From Euptelea pleiosperma (lineage: Eukaryota > Streptophyta > Magnoliopsida > Ranunculales > Eupteleaceae), in assembly GCA_035048495.1 (NCBI GenBank), contig JASUTR010000075.1, positions 170,001 through 234,000 on the forward strand: a stretch of 64,000 nucleotides of DNA, given 5' to 3'. Made by a program: the position numbers and the translations under genes. The notes under the pieces are model-generated. The model did not search any database and had not been told where the DNA came from. It saw nothing but the letters and a program-made list of their open reading frames with translations. Positions 11,395-22,073 of the stretch are shown here, one piece after another. Within the stretch, counting starts at the first letter, position 1. Each line of letters starts with the position of its first letter.

Positions 11395-14300
11395 ATGCTC
11401 TCATTTGATTTCGAAACTTTACTACAATCGACTGTTCCTTTGAGATAGTTCTCCATGGAAAAAGCTACCTCCAAACAATAGAGTGAAAGCCATCTATATG
11501 GCCCCGTTAAAATTGATGTCTGATTCTATTGCTGCAGAAAAGGGCTACCTATTCTAGGAGAGTGAAAGCTACCATTATAGGCAAGTGAAAAACAGAACTA
11601 CTTGTTAAAAGATGAGAACTGAAAAAGAAAAATCCATAGTTAATAAGTTAATAAAAACATCCATATTTGCTCTCAGTCGATTTCGAAACTTTACTACAAT
11701 CGACTGTTAGCCTCCCTTTGAGATAGTTCTCCATGGAAAAAGCTACCTCCAAACAATAGAGTGAAAGCCATCTGTATGGCCCCGTTAAAATTGATGTCTG
11801 ATTCTATTGCTGCAGAAAAGGGCTACCTATTTTAGGAGAGTGAAAGCTACCATTAGAAACAAGTGAAAAACAGAACTACTTGTTAAAAGATGAGAACTGA
11901 AAAAGAAAAATCCTGAGTTAACAAGTCAATAAAAATAGCTATATTTGCTCTCAGTTGATTTTGAAACTTCACAACAATCGACTGTTAGCCTCCCTTTGAG
12001 ATAGTTCTCCATGGAAAAAGCTACCTCCAAACAATAGAGTGAAAGCCATCTGTATGGCCCCGTTAAAATTGATGTCTGATTCTATTGCTGCAGAAAAGGG
12101 CTACCTATTCTAGGAGAGTGAAAGCTACCATTATAAACAAGTGAAAAACAGAACTACTTGTTAAAAGATGAGAACTGAAAAAGAAAAATCCCGAGTTAAC
12201 AAGTGAATAAAAACAACCATATTTGCTCTCAGTTGATTTCAAAACTTCACTACAATCGACTATTAGCCTCCCTTTCAGATAGTTCTCCATGGAAAAAGCT
12301 ACCTCCAAACAATAGAGTGAAAGCCATCTGTATGGCCCCGTTAAAATTGATGTCTGATTCTATTGCTGCAGAAAGGGCTACCTATTCTAGGAGAGTGAAA
12401 GCTACCATTAGAAACAAGTGAAAAACAGAACTACTTGTTAAAAGATGAGAACTGAAAAAGAAAAATCCTGAGTTAACAAGTCAATAAAAATAGCTATATT
12501 TGCACTCAGTTGATTTTGAAACTTCACTACAATCGACTGTTAGCCTCCCTTTGAGATAGTTCTCCATGGAAAAAGCTACCTCCAAACAATAGAGTGAAAG
12601 CCATCTGTATGGCCCCGTTAAAATTGATGTCTGATTCTATTGCTGCAGAAAAGGGCTACCTATTCTAGGAGAGTGAAAGCTACCATTATAAACAAGTGAA
12701 AAATAGAACTACTTGTTAAAAGATGAGAACTGAAAAAGAAAAATCCCGAGTTAACAAGTGAATAAAAACAATCAAAATCACTACAATCGACTGTTAGCCT
12801 CCCTTTGAGATAGTTCTCCATGGAAAAAGCTACCTCCAAACAATAGAGTGAAAGCCATCTGTATGGCCCCGTTAAAATTGATGTCTGATTCTATTGCTGC
12901 AGAAAAGGGCTACCTATTCTAGGAGAGTGAAAGCTACCATTATAAACAAGTGAAAAACAGAACTACTTGTTAAAAGATGAGAACTGAAAAAGAAAAGTCC
13001 CGACTTAACAAGTGAATAAAAACAATCAAAACTTCACTACAATCGACTGTTAGCCTTCCTTTGAGATAGTTCTCCATGGAAAAAGCTACCTCCAAACAAT
13101 AGAGTGAAAGCCATCTGTATGGCCCCGTTAAAATTGATGTCTGATTCTATTGCTGCAGAAAAGGGCTACCTATTCTAGGAGAGTGAAAGCTACCATTAGA
13201 AACAAGTGAAAAACAGAACTACTTGTTAAAAGATGAGAACTGAAAAAGAAAAATCCTGAGTTAACAAGTCAATAAAAATAGCTATATTTGTTCTCAGTTG
13301 ATTTTGAAACTTCACTACAATCGACTGTTAGCCTCCCTTTGAGATAGTTCTCCATGGAAAAAGTTACCTCCAAACAATAGAGTGAAAGCCATCTGTATGG
13401 CCCCGTTAAAATTGATGTCTGATTCTATTGCTGCAGAAAAGGGCTACCTATTCTAGGAGAGTGAAAGCTACCATTATAAACAAGTGAAAAATAGAACTAC
13501 TTGTTAAAAGACGAGAACTGAAAAAGAAAAATCCCGAGTTAACAAGTGAATAAAAATAATCAAAACTTCACTACAATCGACTGTTAGCCTCCCTTTGAGA
13601 TAGTTCTCCATGGAAAAAGCTACCTCCAAACAATAGAGTGAAAGCCATCTGTATGGCCCCGTTAAAATTGACGTCTGATTCTATTGCTGCAGAAAAGGGC
13701 TACCTATTCTAGGAGAGTGAAAGCTACCATTAGAAACAAGTGAAAAATAGAACTACTTGTTAAAAGATGAGAACTGAAAAAGAAAAATCCCGAGTTAACA
13801 AGTAAATGAAAACAACCATATTTGCTCTCAGTTGATTTCGAAACTTCACTACAATCGATTGTTAGTCTCCCTTTGTGATAGTTCTCCATGGAAAAAGCTA
13901 CCTCCAAACAATAGAGTGAAAGCCATCTGTATGGCCCCGTTAAAATTGATGTCTGATTCTATTGCTGCAGAAAAGGGCTACCTATTCTAGGAGAGTGAAA
14001 GCTACCATTATAAACAAGTGAAAAACAGAACTACTTGTTAAAAGATGAGAACTGAATGTAGGGGTTTGTTTTTTGTTTTTAAAGATTGTTTTCTGGCGGG
14101 GCATTATTTGTAACCGGGATGGGAGCTAACTGGGGTTGCCCTTGTTTCAGCTTGTTTTTTTTCCTTTGTCTAGTGCAGGCCATCTCGTCCTCTCTAGCTT
14201 AGGTTGTTGTTTCCCTAATAAAGCTTTTACTTATTAAAAAAAAAAGATGAGAACTGAAAAAGAAAAATCCTGAGTTAACAAGTTAATAAAAACATCCATA

Positions 14301-14580
14301 TTTGCTCTTAGTTGATTTCGAAACTTCATTACAATCGACTGTTAGCCTCCCTTTGAGGTAGTTCTCCATGGAAAAAGCTACCTCCAAAAAATAGAGTGAA
14401 AGCCATCTGTATGGCCCCGTTAAAATTGATGTCTGATTCTATTGCTGCAGAAAAGGGCTACCTATTTTAGGAGAGTGAAAGCTACCATTATAAACAAGTG
14501 AAAAACAGAACTACTTGTTAAAAGATGAGAACCGAAAAAGAAAAATCTAGAGTTAACAAGTCAATAAAAACATCCATATT
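11395..14580. repeat. Tandem array, 11 units of ~278 or ~256 bp
   Basis: The word CTCCATGGAAAAAGCT recurs at 11,451, 11,729, 12,007, 12,285, 12,562, 12,816, 13,072, 13,350, 13,606, 13,884 and 14,364. Spacings are 278, 278, 278, 277, 254, 256, 278, 256 and 278, then 480 where a retroposon interrupts a unit. Short units lack about 22 bp around TATTTGCTCTCAGTTGATTT. Units differ by few substitutions, so the array is young or homogenised. Small frames of ~67 residues recur only because the unit does; they carry no known domain. Each unit holds a degenerate inverted motif GTTCTCCATGGA near its centre and a PstI-like CTGCAG. Confidence 0.95.
14057..14245 (+). mobile_element. Poly(A)-tailed retroposon (LINE 3' end or SINE)
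   Basis: About 190 bp interrupt one unit of the tandem array. The insert ends in TAATAAAGCTTTTACTTATT followed by about ten A residues. The target AAAGATGAGAACTGAA is present before the insert (about 14,041-14,056) and again after the A tail (about 14,242-14,257), where other units have it once. This is the signature of target-primed reverse transcription. No tRNA-like A/B boxes were evident, so a 5'-truncated LINE is more likely than a SINE. It carries no coding capacity. Confidence 0.9.
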
Positions 14581-15009
14581 TTCTAGAAAAACAATGTATC
14601 CTTTATCATCAAATACGCTTGATCCAATATCTCTAATGATGATTTTATGATTGGATATAGGATACCTCCAGATTCTGAATCGTATTAAGAATTCTTACTA
14701 ATATCTGTCCTGTACCACAGTAAATAGTCAGCTCAATTAAACACTTGAGGATATTACTTGATAAAATTTAGACCTAAGTGGACTAGTGACAGTGACTTGC
14801 TCTAACAATTCATCTAGCATTAATACAGTTTGATACATCTAGATTGAGCTAAAATGTTAAAGTCATGATTTTAGACTTAATATAAAAAATTGTTAGTGCC
14901 CTTCAAGTTAAAATTTTTGTTTGTAAGGTTTAATTGTTTAAATTTTTTTAATTGTGAATCATTATATTTTTTGATTTATACTGACAAATCTTTGAAAAAT
15001 ATACGTGCC
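14581..15009. other. AT-rich spacer, nothing recognised
   Basis: Strongly AT-rich DNA after the tandem array. No open frame, transposon end or repeat shared with other parts of the window was seen. Confidence 0.5.
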
Positions 15010-15394
15010 AGGGATTGAAAAATTTAAAGGTTTCAAGGAAATTTTGTTTCAAAAGAATTTGTTTTCGTTTTTTTCAACTCGGGCTTTGTCCAATCGATTG
15101 GACCTGTCCATTCGATTGGACAGACAACTCCAATCGATGGGACTGCACGACCCTTCGGATTTTTAAGCCAAAATCTTCATTTTTAAAACCCCAATCGATC
15201 GCGCAAGCTCTCTATTTCGAATCCAATCGATTCCTCTTCACCAGATCTTTGATCTTTGTGAGTTTTTGAGTTGAAATCACCTGCCAAACCCTCCCATTTA
15301 CCTTGATTTCCTCCATTCGTCCATTTTCCCCAAATCTAGTCTATTTTCTTGAAGAATGGGATTTCTTCTTTGGTTCCTACCATTCGTGGTTCTC
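15010..15394 (+). other. Probable 5' leader of a gypsy-type element with CAATCGATTG cluster
   Basis: Between 15,090 and 15,230 the core CAATCGATTG or close variants occur about five times, including the near-palindrome TCCAATCGATTGGA and a facing pair around CCTGTCCATTC. It lies directly upstream of the retroelement ORF remnant, so it is probably untranslated leader or LTR sequence of that element. No matching second LTR is visible in the window. Confidence 0.35.
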
Positions 15395-15952
15395 ATGGCC
15401 GATGCACCAAGGAGAAGGAAACAAGTGGTCTACTCAGATAACGGCGATGTAGAAGAAGCGGCACCCCTTGCCCACAGAGTTCCCGTGTCTAGAGAGCATA
15501 ACGACTTTCCAAGTCCGGCCGTACCATGCATCGAGGCAAATTTTCATGTGGCACAGTGAGAGGTGGGAGAGGTCAGGGTAGAGCTTCAGTTCCGGTTAGT
15601 CAACCTCTACCCCTATTTCTTACCCCTTGGGCAGCACGTCAGTACAATATCTTTAAAAATCTTAAGTGTACTGCCGAGCATCTTGTAATTCTTGATGATT
15701 TTGAGGGAACCATTATTGAGACCATTTTTCACCATAGGCAGTGGGTCCCCTTATCCAGTACGATTCACCTTATTACCCACTCTCGTATAACTTTTTTATG
15801 CTAAGCTTCATGCTATTGAGAGCACCGATGCTGAGTCTCTATATTTTAGACTTATGTTTCGGGTGTCCACATGGAGATTACTCCAGACATCATAGCCTTC
15901 GCCCTAGGTATCCCTCGCCGTGAAACCCTGCTAGAAATTCCCTTGCCTTAAA
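15395..15952 (+). pseudogene. Gypsy-associated plant transposon ORF remnant
   Basis: A frame opens with MADAPRRRKQVVYSDNGDVE, typical of the charged N terminus of gag-like ORFs in large plant gypsy elements. Across two further frames one reads LFYAKLHAIESTDAESLYF and then GVHMEITPDIIAFALGIPRR. The second half matches the pattern (V/F)RG..(I/F)TPD.I...LGIPR that I associate with the 'putative plant transposon protein' domain (Pfam PF20167) found in such elements. A one-base loss at about 15,857 (CGGGTG for CGGGGTG) separates the two frames and a stop follows at 15,952. It is a dead remnant; the exact lineage (Tat/Ogre-like or other) is an inference. Confidence 0.5.
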
Positions 15953-16199
15953 GGTTTTTCTCTTCCTTGATCATAGCCCCTGGCTTGATCTTTTACCCCC
16001 GCCTAAGTTACCATCTAGAAAACCCAACCTAGTAAGCCGGAGTGTACCACATGTGACTCCACACCCTCTAAGCGACGTTGAAGTTTAGGGTGTACTAAAT
16101 CCTTCACCATCGGGGCTAGGCCGGTGAGTGAAAATTAAGATCAGGGTGTACCGATCGACGGTAGGTTTGATGCATACCAAAATGAACAGTGTCGAAGGC

Positions 16200-17035
16200 A
16201 TCGGACTCGACGCGTTGTATCATCAGTTATGACCCTCTCATGACCAAATCCAGGTTTCGTATGGGTTTTTGATTTGAGCTTCAGAGAGAGCTCATTCCCC
16301 ATTTTATCCATACTTGGAGCACGCATATTAGGTGGCTCAGGATTTAGAGCGGTATCTTAAACTGTAGTGTGAGATGTTTTGACTACCGCAACTTGATTGC
16401 TAAGCTCCTCCCTTGGGGCGAAATCTAATGTCGGAAGTTAGCTTTTGAGAGCTAGTTCTTGCATTCCCTCAGTTTTGGAGACAACAAAGATAAGGGAGTG
16501 ATCAGGTGAAACTTCAAGAGGAAGGGGACAGACTCGCTGCTTTTACTTGCAAGTCTTTGGACACTTTGCGATCTGTTGTCCCACAAAAGAACCCACCAAG
16601 CATCTGTATATTGAAGCCACAAGAGGAAAAGCCTAGAGACTTTGAAGAAAAAACCCCTAATCCTGAGCTCAGTCCCAGTGACGAACACAATGAGGAGGCT
16701 AATACCTCATGTCTAGAAGTCATTAAGTGCGCACTAGCCATGATGACAGATAATGATGACTGGAGTTGAAATTCCATTTCCCGCACTTATGTCAAGTGTG
16801 GTGAGAAGTTGTAAGATCATTATTAATAGTGGCAGTTGCACCAACGTTGTCTCGTCAAGCAGTCACCCGAACGGGATTGACGCCCATAACCCATCCTCAG
16901 CCATATAGAGTTGAGTGGGTAGACGTGTCGTCCATTCCCTTATTTCAGAGGTGTCTCGGTAGGCCATGGTTATTGGATCGAGATGTGACACTGTTCGGCA
17001 TATCGACTATGTTTTACTTTATTGATTAAGCTACG
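16200..17035 (+). pseudogene. Gypsy fragment B1: gag tail, linker and retropepsin
   Basis: Positions 16,220-16,440 repeat the end of the gag domain seen in the other gypsy copies. The open frame 16,506-16,769 (87 residues, Glu/Pro-rich, ending CALAMMTDNDDWS) is the linker that precedes the protease in many plant gypsy elements. The protease follows at about 16,800-17,030: CKIIINSGSCTNVVS, then in another frame TGLTPITHPQPYRVEWVD, then GRPWLLDRDVTLFGI. The catalytic motif, normally DSG, reads NSG, so the enzyme would be dead even without the frame changes, and the middle of the domain is deleted between RC and GRPW. Confidence 0.7.
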
Positions 17036-17109
17036 AGGATTAAGTTGAACCCTTTACCACTCGAGAACACCACAGCGAGGAAAGATAATACACAAAAGGG
17101 TAAGACTAA

Positions 17110-17790
17110 CAAAGGACTACAATTCAAATGTCTCCTCATCATCAGTGTGAGAGAATTTGAGAGAGAGACCAAGGACGAGTCCATCATTTATGCATCCTAG
17201 CCAAAGATTCGTCTCCTAAATCGGCTGTTGAGATACCACCAAATGTGGCTCCAATGTATAGGGAGTTTCATGATGTTTTTCTTGATGATTTACCAAATGA
17301 GCTTCCTCTAATGAGGGACATTTAGCACGCTAGCGATATAGTCCCTGGAGCAACTCTACCCAACTTCCCGCACTACTGAATGAATCCCATAGAGCATGTT
17401 GAACTAAATAAGCAAGTTGATGAGCTTCTTAGAAAGTTCGAGAGAGCTTGTGCCCTTGTGATGTGCCAATGCTTCTCATTCCCAAGAAAGACGAATCTTG
17501 GAGTATGTGGATCGATAGTCCAGCCATCAACGAAATCACGGTCTAATATCAGTTTCCTATACCGATGCTGGACGGCATGTTAGACATGATGGCTGGTGCC
17601 ACGATCTTTTCAAGGATATACCTTAAGAGTGGCTACCATCAAATTCACATCCGTCCAGGAGATGAGTTGAAAACCACCTTCAAGACAAATGATGGTTTTT
17701 ACGAGTTGTTATGATATAGGTATTGAAGCCTTTTATGGGCAGCTTCCTGGTTGCGTACATCGATGATTCACTAATTTACAGGACCTCCAA
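17110..17790 (+). pseudogene. Gypsy fragment B2: reverse transcriptase with internal deletion
   Basis: The frame gives VREFERETKDESI, then in a shifted frame [70 protein letters not shown] and [11 protein letters not shown]. These are blocks 1-4 of a Ty3/gypsy RT. The next residues should be EWLVMPFGLxNAPxTFM, but the text jumps to FMGSFLVAYIDDSLIY, the catalytic YxDD block, so about 35 codons are missing between blocks. Stops occur after RDI and HY and a frame change occurs near 17,440. The following domain is not RNase H but gag. Confidence 0.8.
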
Positions 17791-18540
17791 GGAAGAGACC
17801 TATAGACGAGGAAGAGTCCCGTAATTTAGGGCGAGGCCGAGGTCGAGGCTAGGACTTAGGTAGAGATCGTGGGGGTGGTCACCAACCCCATGCTGAATAT
17901 TTGGGCCCCCTACGATCACGATGACTGCATCATGAAGATATTAAGATTGATGCTCCTAGCTTTGATTTTTTGCCTGGACACAAAAGTTTTCCTCGACTGG
18001 TTGTCAGATATAGACCACAATTTTGATTGGTACAAAATACCTGAAAGGTTGTAGAGTTTGGTTTCCCAAGATGTAACTGGTAGGACAAGCCAAACTTTAT
18101 TGGACCAACATCGAGCGTAAGATTTAGAGAAGTGGCGAAGAGCCCATTGCTTAGTAGACTGAAATGATAGGAAATCTTCATGGAGAAGTATTTGTATTTG
18201 AGACATCGTGAGAGACTTTTAGATCAACGACAATCTCCTAGCCAGAGATCTATGTCTGTCGCTCATTACATCGCAAAATTCGAAGAATACATGATGCGAT
18301 GTTAAATCAGGGAAAACCCTCTGATGACCTTATTCAGGTTTTGTATGGGTCTTCAATTTGAGCTATAGAGAGGGCTGAGTCCCTATGATATCTACACTTC
18401 GTTGCACGCTCATTAGGTGGCCAGGATTTAGAGTGGTATCTGAAATCGTAGTGTGAGAGACGTTTTGATTCCCGAACCTGACTGCTAAGCCCCCTACCTT
18501 GGGATCGAAACCCAATGTTCGGAGTTAGCCTCATTGGGAT
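17791..18540 (+). pseudogene. Gypsy fragment B3: gag
   Basis: A frame beginning PPRKRPIDEEES followed by GRGRGRG and, after stops, TKVFLDWLSDIDHNFDWYK, AKLYWTN, ERLLDQRQ, SMSVAHYIAKFEEYMMRC and the gag C-terminal text shared with the other copies. Sequence identity with 22,735-23,460 is very high over the whole length, with 9,440-10,080 lower. Multiple stops and small indels prevent a product. It follows immediately after the RT catalytic block, the reverse of normal order. Confidence 0.75.
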
Positions 18541-18870
18541 GGAAAAGATGTTTATTTTATGCGTGTCTTCAGGTAGGAGGAGCTCATAGATGGTTCCTCT
18601 CCCTTTTGATTTTTACATAGCTATGTGGTGTTGGAATATTTTCTTGAGATTCCCCATAGCTCTACAATTTGGAGGCCAGGACGTCTAGGGAGTTCCTGAT
18701 CCTCGGCTCAAAACCCAGTCCAAGAATACTGGTACTCATGTTGTCATGAATCAAATCTACAACCTCTCAAGCTCCTTAGAGCTCCACAATTTGAACTTGT
18801 GTATCCAAATTCGATATTTGACAAATAACACGCTATAACAGTTACACAACACAAATTCAGGTTACACCAA
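18541..18870. repeat. Dispersed repeat R, copy 1
   Basis: Starting around GGTTCCTCTCCCTTTTG and ending around ACACAACACAAATTC, this ~280-bp stretch recurs at 23,513-23,708 (continuing at 26,422-26,500 across a solo LTR) and at 46,188-46,460, and its core (AGCTCTACAATTTGGAGGCC) recurs in degraded tandem form at 54,240-54,560. It follows gag in two copies, so it probably belongs to the untranslated part or LTR of the same gypsy family. Confidence 0.85.
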
Positions 18871-19119
18871 CTCCAATTTTAACTTCCAAGTGTAGAAACT
18901 AACTTAAATTTGAACGCAAAAAGGAGTTGATAACTTTGGTTTATTTGGTATCTTAATATGATTACTTGACTTGAGTTTTTCGTGGGCTGATCGTCTTATG
19001 TTATATAGAAGCATGTGTAGTGATGTGTGATATTGTAGTGTGCCACCATTACTTCCTTAAGCTATTGTAGAAGGTTGAAATTCATCTTCATTTCTATTCA
19101 AACAGGCCCTTCTTAATTA
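18871..19119. other. Spacer, nothing recognised
   Basis: AT-rich sequence between two repeats, with no recognisable coding or transposon feature. Confidence 0.4.
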
Positions 19120-19345
19120 TGTGAGCAACTACAATTAGTTCAACTATGATTGGTTGGAGGTCAGACCCCTCATCTAGACTATCTAGGCAAGGTTTAAAAT
19201 TTTAGCCAACCTCTTAAACGGGGTATGCTTCTAAGTTCTAACACAAAGGCCAGAATTGAAACTTGATAAGATATGCATGTCGGGCAGTTATGTTAACAAT
19301 ATCCATGTTAATAAGGATCATTTTGAAGGTTGACAGTCCAAGGAA
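19120..19345. repeat. Direct repeat D, copy 1
   Basis: From TATGTGAGCAACTACAATTA to about GAACATTAGG this resembles 20,085-20,310 and 31,905-32,125. In the left locus the two copies bracket about 740 bp. Copy 1 is the more diverged and carries short insertions. Confidence 0.75.
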
Positions 19346-20590
19346 CATTAGGATTTATCAGCTATAATCTTTCTCAGAATTGTTAAGTTTGTGGTTGGGG
19401 ATTTTTGTTACATTTTGCTTCTTTCTTTCTCCACATTTGTTTGCAGCTTTGTTAAAGATGATGTTTTGATGGTCAGATTTTGTGTGGTTTGTAATACCAT
19501 GTCATTTTAGCTCAAATCCTCAATGTTTTCAGATCTGAATGTGATTGCGGCATACCTGTTTTTGGAGATTCCTTATTTTCAAGGGTTTTAGTTCTTATTT
19601 GATAATTTCTGTTGTATCTTCAGTTCTGTTGGCTGCGATTTTGTTGCTTGAATTCTTATGTCTGATAGGTTCTTTTGGTATGAAGAAACCAAGAAAGCCA
19701 TCAATTTAAGAGATGATCAAATTAGACTTACTAATAGGATCCAATGAATGTGCCCTTAGCCCAACTGATTATGCTCCTGACATTGCTGAATTTATGTAAT
19801 TTCCTACGCATGTGTTACCAAGTAGAGCATTGTGCAGCAATGTAGTGATATGTTTAAGACGCATTTTGAACTTTTGATAATTTTGAATCACTCAGAGTCG
19901 GACATAGGTGCAAGACTTATTAAAAATGTACACGTCGTGATACAAAACTCAATGTTAATGAATTTTGACATTGTTCAATTTTGTTGTTGTGGCAAAGACA
20001 ATGCTAATGAATTTTATCATTTTCTGCAAATGGATGTGAATATATTTTTTTTTGATAAGTATGGATGTGAATATTAACACAATAAATTATGTGAGCAACT
20101 ACAATTAGTTCAACTATGGCCGGTCGGAGGTCAGACCCCTCATCTAGACTGTTTATGCAAGGTTTAAATTTTAGCCAACAATGGGGTATGCTTCTAACAC
20201 AGAGGCCAAAACTGAAACTTGGGCAGATATGCATGTTAGGTAGTCACGTTACAACATCCATTCTAATGATGATCTTTATGAGGGTTGACACTCACTCCAA
20301 AGAACAGTAGCATTTAGGCAGTCAAGATCCGTACAAGTTGAAGATTAAGTTTTGTGAGGATGATCATACTAGTGAGATCTTTCTCACACATCATCAAAGT
20401 ACAAGATTGGGCAGATCCTTACTTTTAGGTATCTTTATCCTACTTGACCTTTCTGTTGCTATTCTCCAAACAAGCCTCCAATGTGGATGGCTTCATGTGA
20501 TGAGATGAAGCAAAGGAAGTAAGAAGTTCACCAAGCCATACATCATTGAGGTTGCAACTACCACAAAACCTCATGTTGATAAAGCACGAG
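19340..20590. repeat. 1.25-kb duplicated segment, copy 1
   Basis: This segment is nearly identical to 31,157-32,410 with scattered substitutions and small indels. Both copies carry an 80-100 residue frame starting MQQCSDMFKTHFELL that I do not recognise, and an exon-like stretch (after TCTGATAG) reading FFWYEETKKAINLRDDQI. Neither shows a known domain. The segment is probably a dispersed repeat or a duplicated piece of intron-rich gene. Confidence 0.85.
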
Positions 20591-20730
20591 CCACGTGTGT
20601 GGTATGCATTTGCACCCATTTATTTGCAAACACCTTGTCAGGGAGATCCGTTGGCACGAGTCATCCCCTAGTCCTTTACAAGAACCAACTGATGCCTAAT
20701 ACGCTAACCGATGCAGCTCCATTTTGTCCG
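20591..20730. other. Spacer, nothing recognised
   Basis: Short stretch between the duplicated segment and the MITE; no feature seen. Confidence 0.4.
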
Positions 20731-20738
20731 CCATCAAC

Positions 20739-20986
20739 CATGGTTCAAAGTACACGATATCGTTTTGCTATCGTTCATAGGCGATACCCAAACGTATCGG
20801 AAGTATTGTTCGGTTTCGAACGAAATTTTGTAAAACCGAAACAAACTATTAGTGCAAATTTACACATAAGATGAAGTATCGTTCGGTTTCGGGCGAAACC
20901 AACTGAAACGTATGTAGTTTCGTGCAAAAGCGAAACAAAAACAAAACGAATGAAATGTTTAGTTTTGGCCGAAACTTTGAACCATG
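20739..20986. mobile_element. hAT-type MITE, 248 bp
   Basis: Ends are CATGGTTCAAAGT and its inverse ACTTTGAACCATG, 13 bp perfect. Flanks are CCATCAAC (20,731-20,738) and CCAACAAC (20,987-20,994), an 8-bp target duplication with one mismatch, which is the hAT length. The interior has many GTTTCG/CGAAAC words in both orientations, as expected of subterminal transposase-binding motifs. It has no coding capacity. The same terminal 13 bp occur at 62,479, next to a hAT transposase gene. Confidence 0.9.
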
Positions 20987-20994
20987 CCAACAAC

Positions 20995-21289
20995 AATTGA
21001 CAGATGGACCCAGTTCATGTTTGCTCCAGTAGCATGGTGTCTGGTAGATCCCCCTACCAGCATGGTGTCTGACAACTCATTTCAAGGACAATTTCAGCCA
21101 GCAAGTTCCACTAGCTGGCAGCTCACCTCAAGGCCAACTTTCAGCCAACATGCAAACATCTCAGGTATATCTACCGCTCGGACAAAAGCTCTTTGGAGCA
21201 TCTCTCAAGTCAGATAGCACCCTAACAGATCAAACAACTGGCATAACTTCTCGGGCAGATCATTACTCACTAGCCAACTTCTCTACCAA
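20995..21289. other. Unrecognised sequence with GCATGGTGTCTG duplication
   Basis: The short word AGCATGGTGTCTG occurs twice about 28 bp apart near 21,031 and 21,059. Otherwise I see only weak similarity to the CAGCCAGTTGACTC-type sequence at 28,465-28,620. Confidence 0.35.
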
Positions 21290-21919
21290 GTAACGCTCCT
21301 GAGCAGCCAACAAAGTTCTCGGACGGGTTAATTAACCTCTCACTAGTCTGACAAATATCACAATTCTCAGATTGGGGACTTAATTTACAATCACTCTCCA
21401 GCACTATAGAGACTTGGGGGCATCGCGTGCAATCATCTCCAAGCATCAAAAAGGCCCCACGAGGGTGCAAGACCCTCTACGGGATGCTAAAAGCATAAGT
21501 CCTCACAGTTGGCCAGCGTGTCCCCGAGCTAACAGCTGTAATGGCCTTAGTTCAAATAGTCTTGTTTCGGCACAGAGCATATGTCCCCTCAATGGTCCGG
21601 GGCACCTGTGAGCTCTTAGGTGACCTTGACAACTAAGTCTTTTGTCTTCACAACAGGTCAGCGTGTCTGCGAGCTAACTGTTGGAATTGGCCATAGTTCA
21701 AAGAGCCTTGTTTCATCACAATGCATGAGCTCTCATTGGGCCAAGGCACACATGCGAGCTAAGGGGTGACCGTTACGACTAAGTCTCCCTAGTGGGCTAG
21801 CGTGTCTGCGAACTCTTGGCTGAATGGCCTTAGCTTTAGGGACCTTAACAAGACCTTATTCAAGAGGCAAGGGACCTTCCATGGGAGGCAAAAGACCTGT
21901 TACGTGAGGTATGAAACCC
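21290..21919. repeat. Dispersed repeat E, copy 1, with degenerate internal repeats
   Basis: From TCTCGGACGGGTTAATTAAC onward this matches 53,325-53,740 and parts of 53,850-54,110. Inside, units of the type 'GGCCAGCGTGTCCGCGAGCTAAC...GGCCTTAG...CCTTGTTTC...' recur imperfectly about every 115-130 bp. No coding sense was found. In this locus it precedes a gypsy RT fragment; in the other it follows a copia LTR. Confidence 0.75.
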
Positions 21920-22073
21920 TATCATCATCATCATCCTCATCATATGATCATCGTCATCATTATCATCATCATCATCATCATCATATCATCATCATATCCT
22001 CATCATCATATCATCATCATTCATCATTCATCATCATCATATCAGCATCATCATCATATCAACATCATCAGTG
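21920..22073. repeat. TCATCA microsatellite
   Basis: About 150 bp of imperfect (ATC)n with ATATC interruptions. Translated it yields His-, Ser- or Ile-rich runs that are not evidence of coding. Confidence 0.95.

Noticed and set aside
12105..13907. Repeated ~67-residue frames in the tandem array
   Set aside because: They recur only because the DNA unit recurs and are broken in most units by single-base changes.
11395..14580. CRISPR-like array
   Set aside because: Units are ~278 bp with no unique spacers and the genome is a plant; it is an ordinary tandem repeat.
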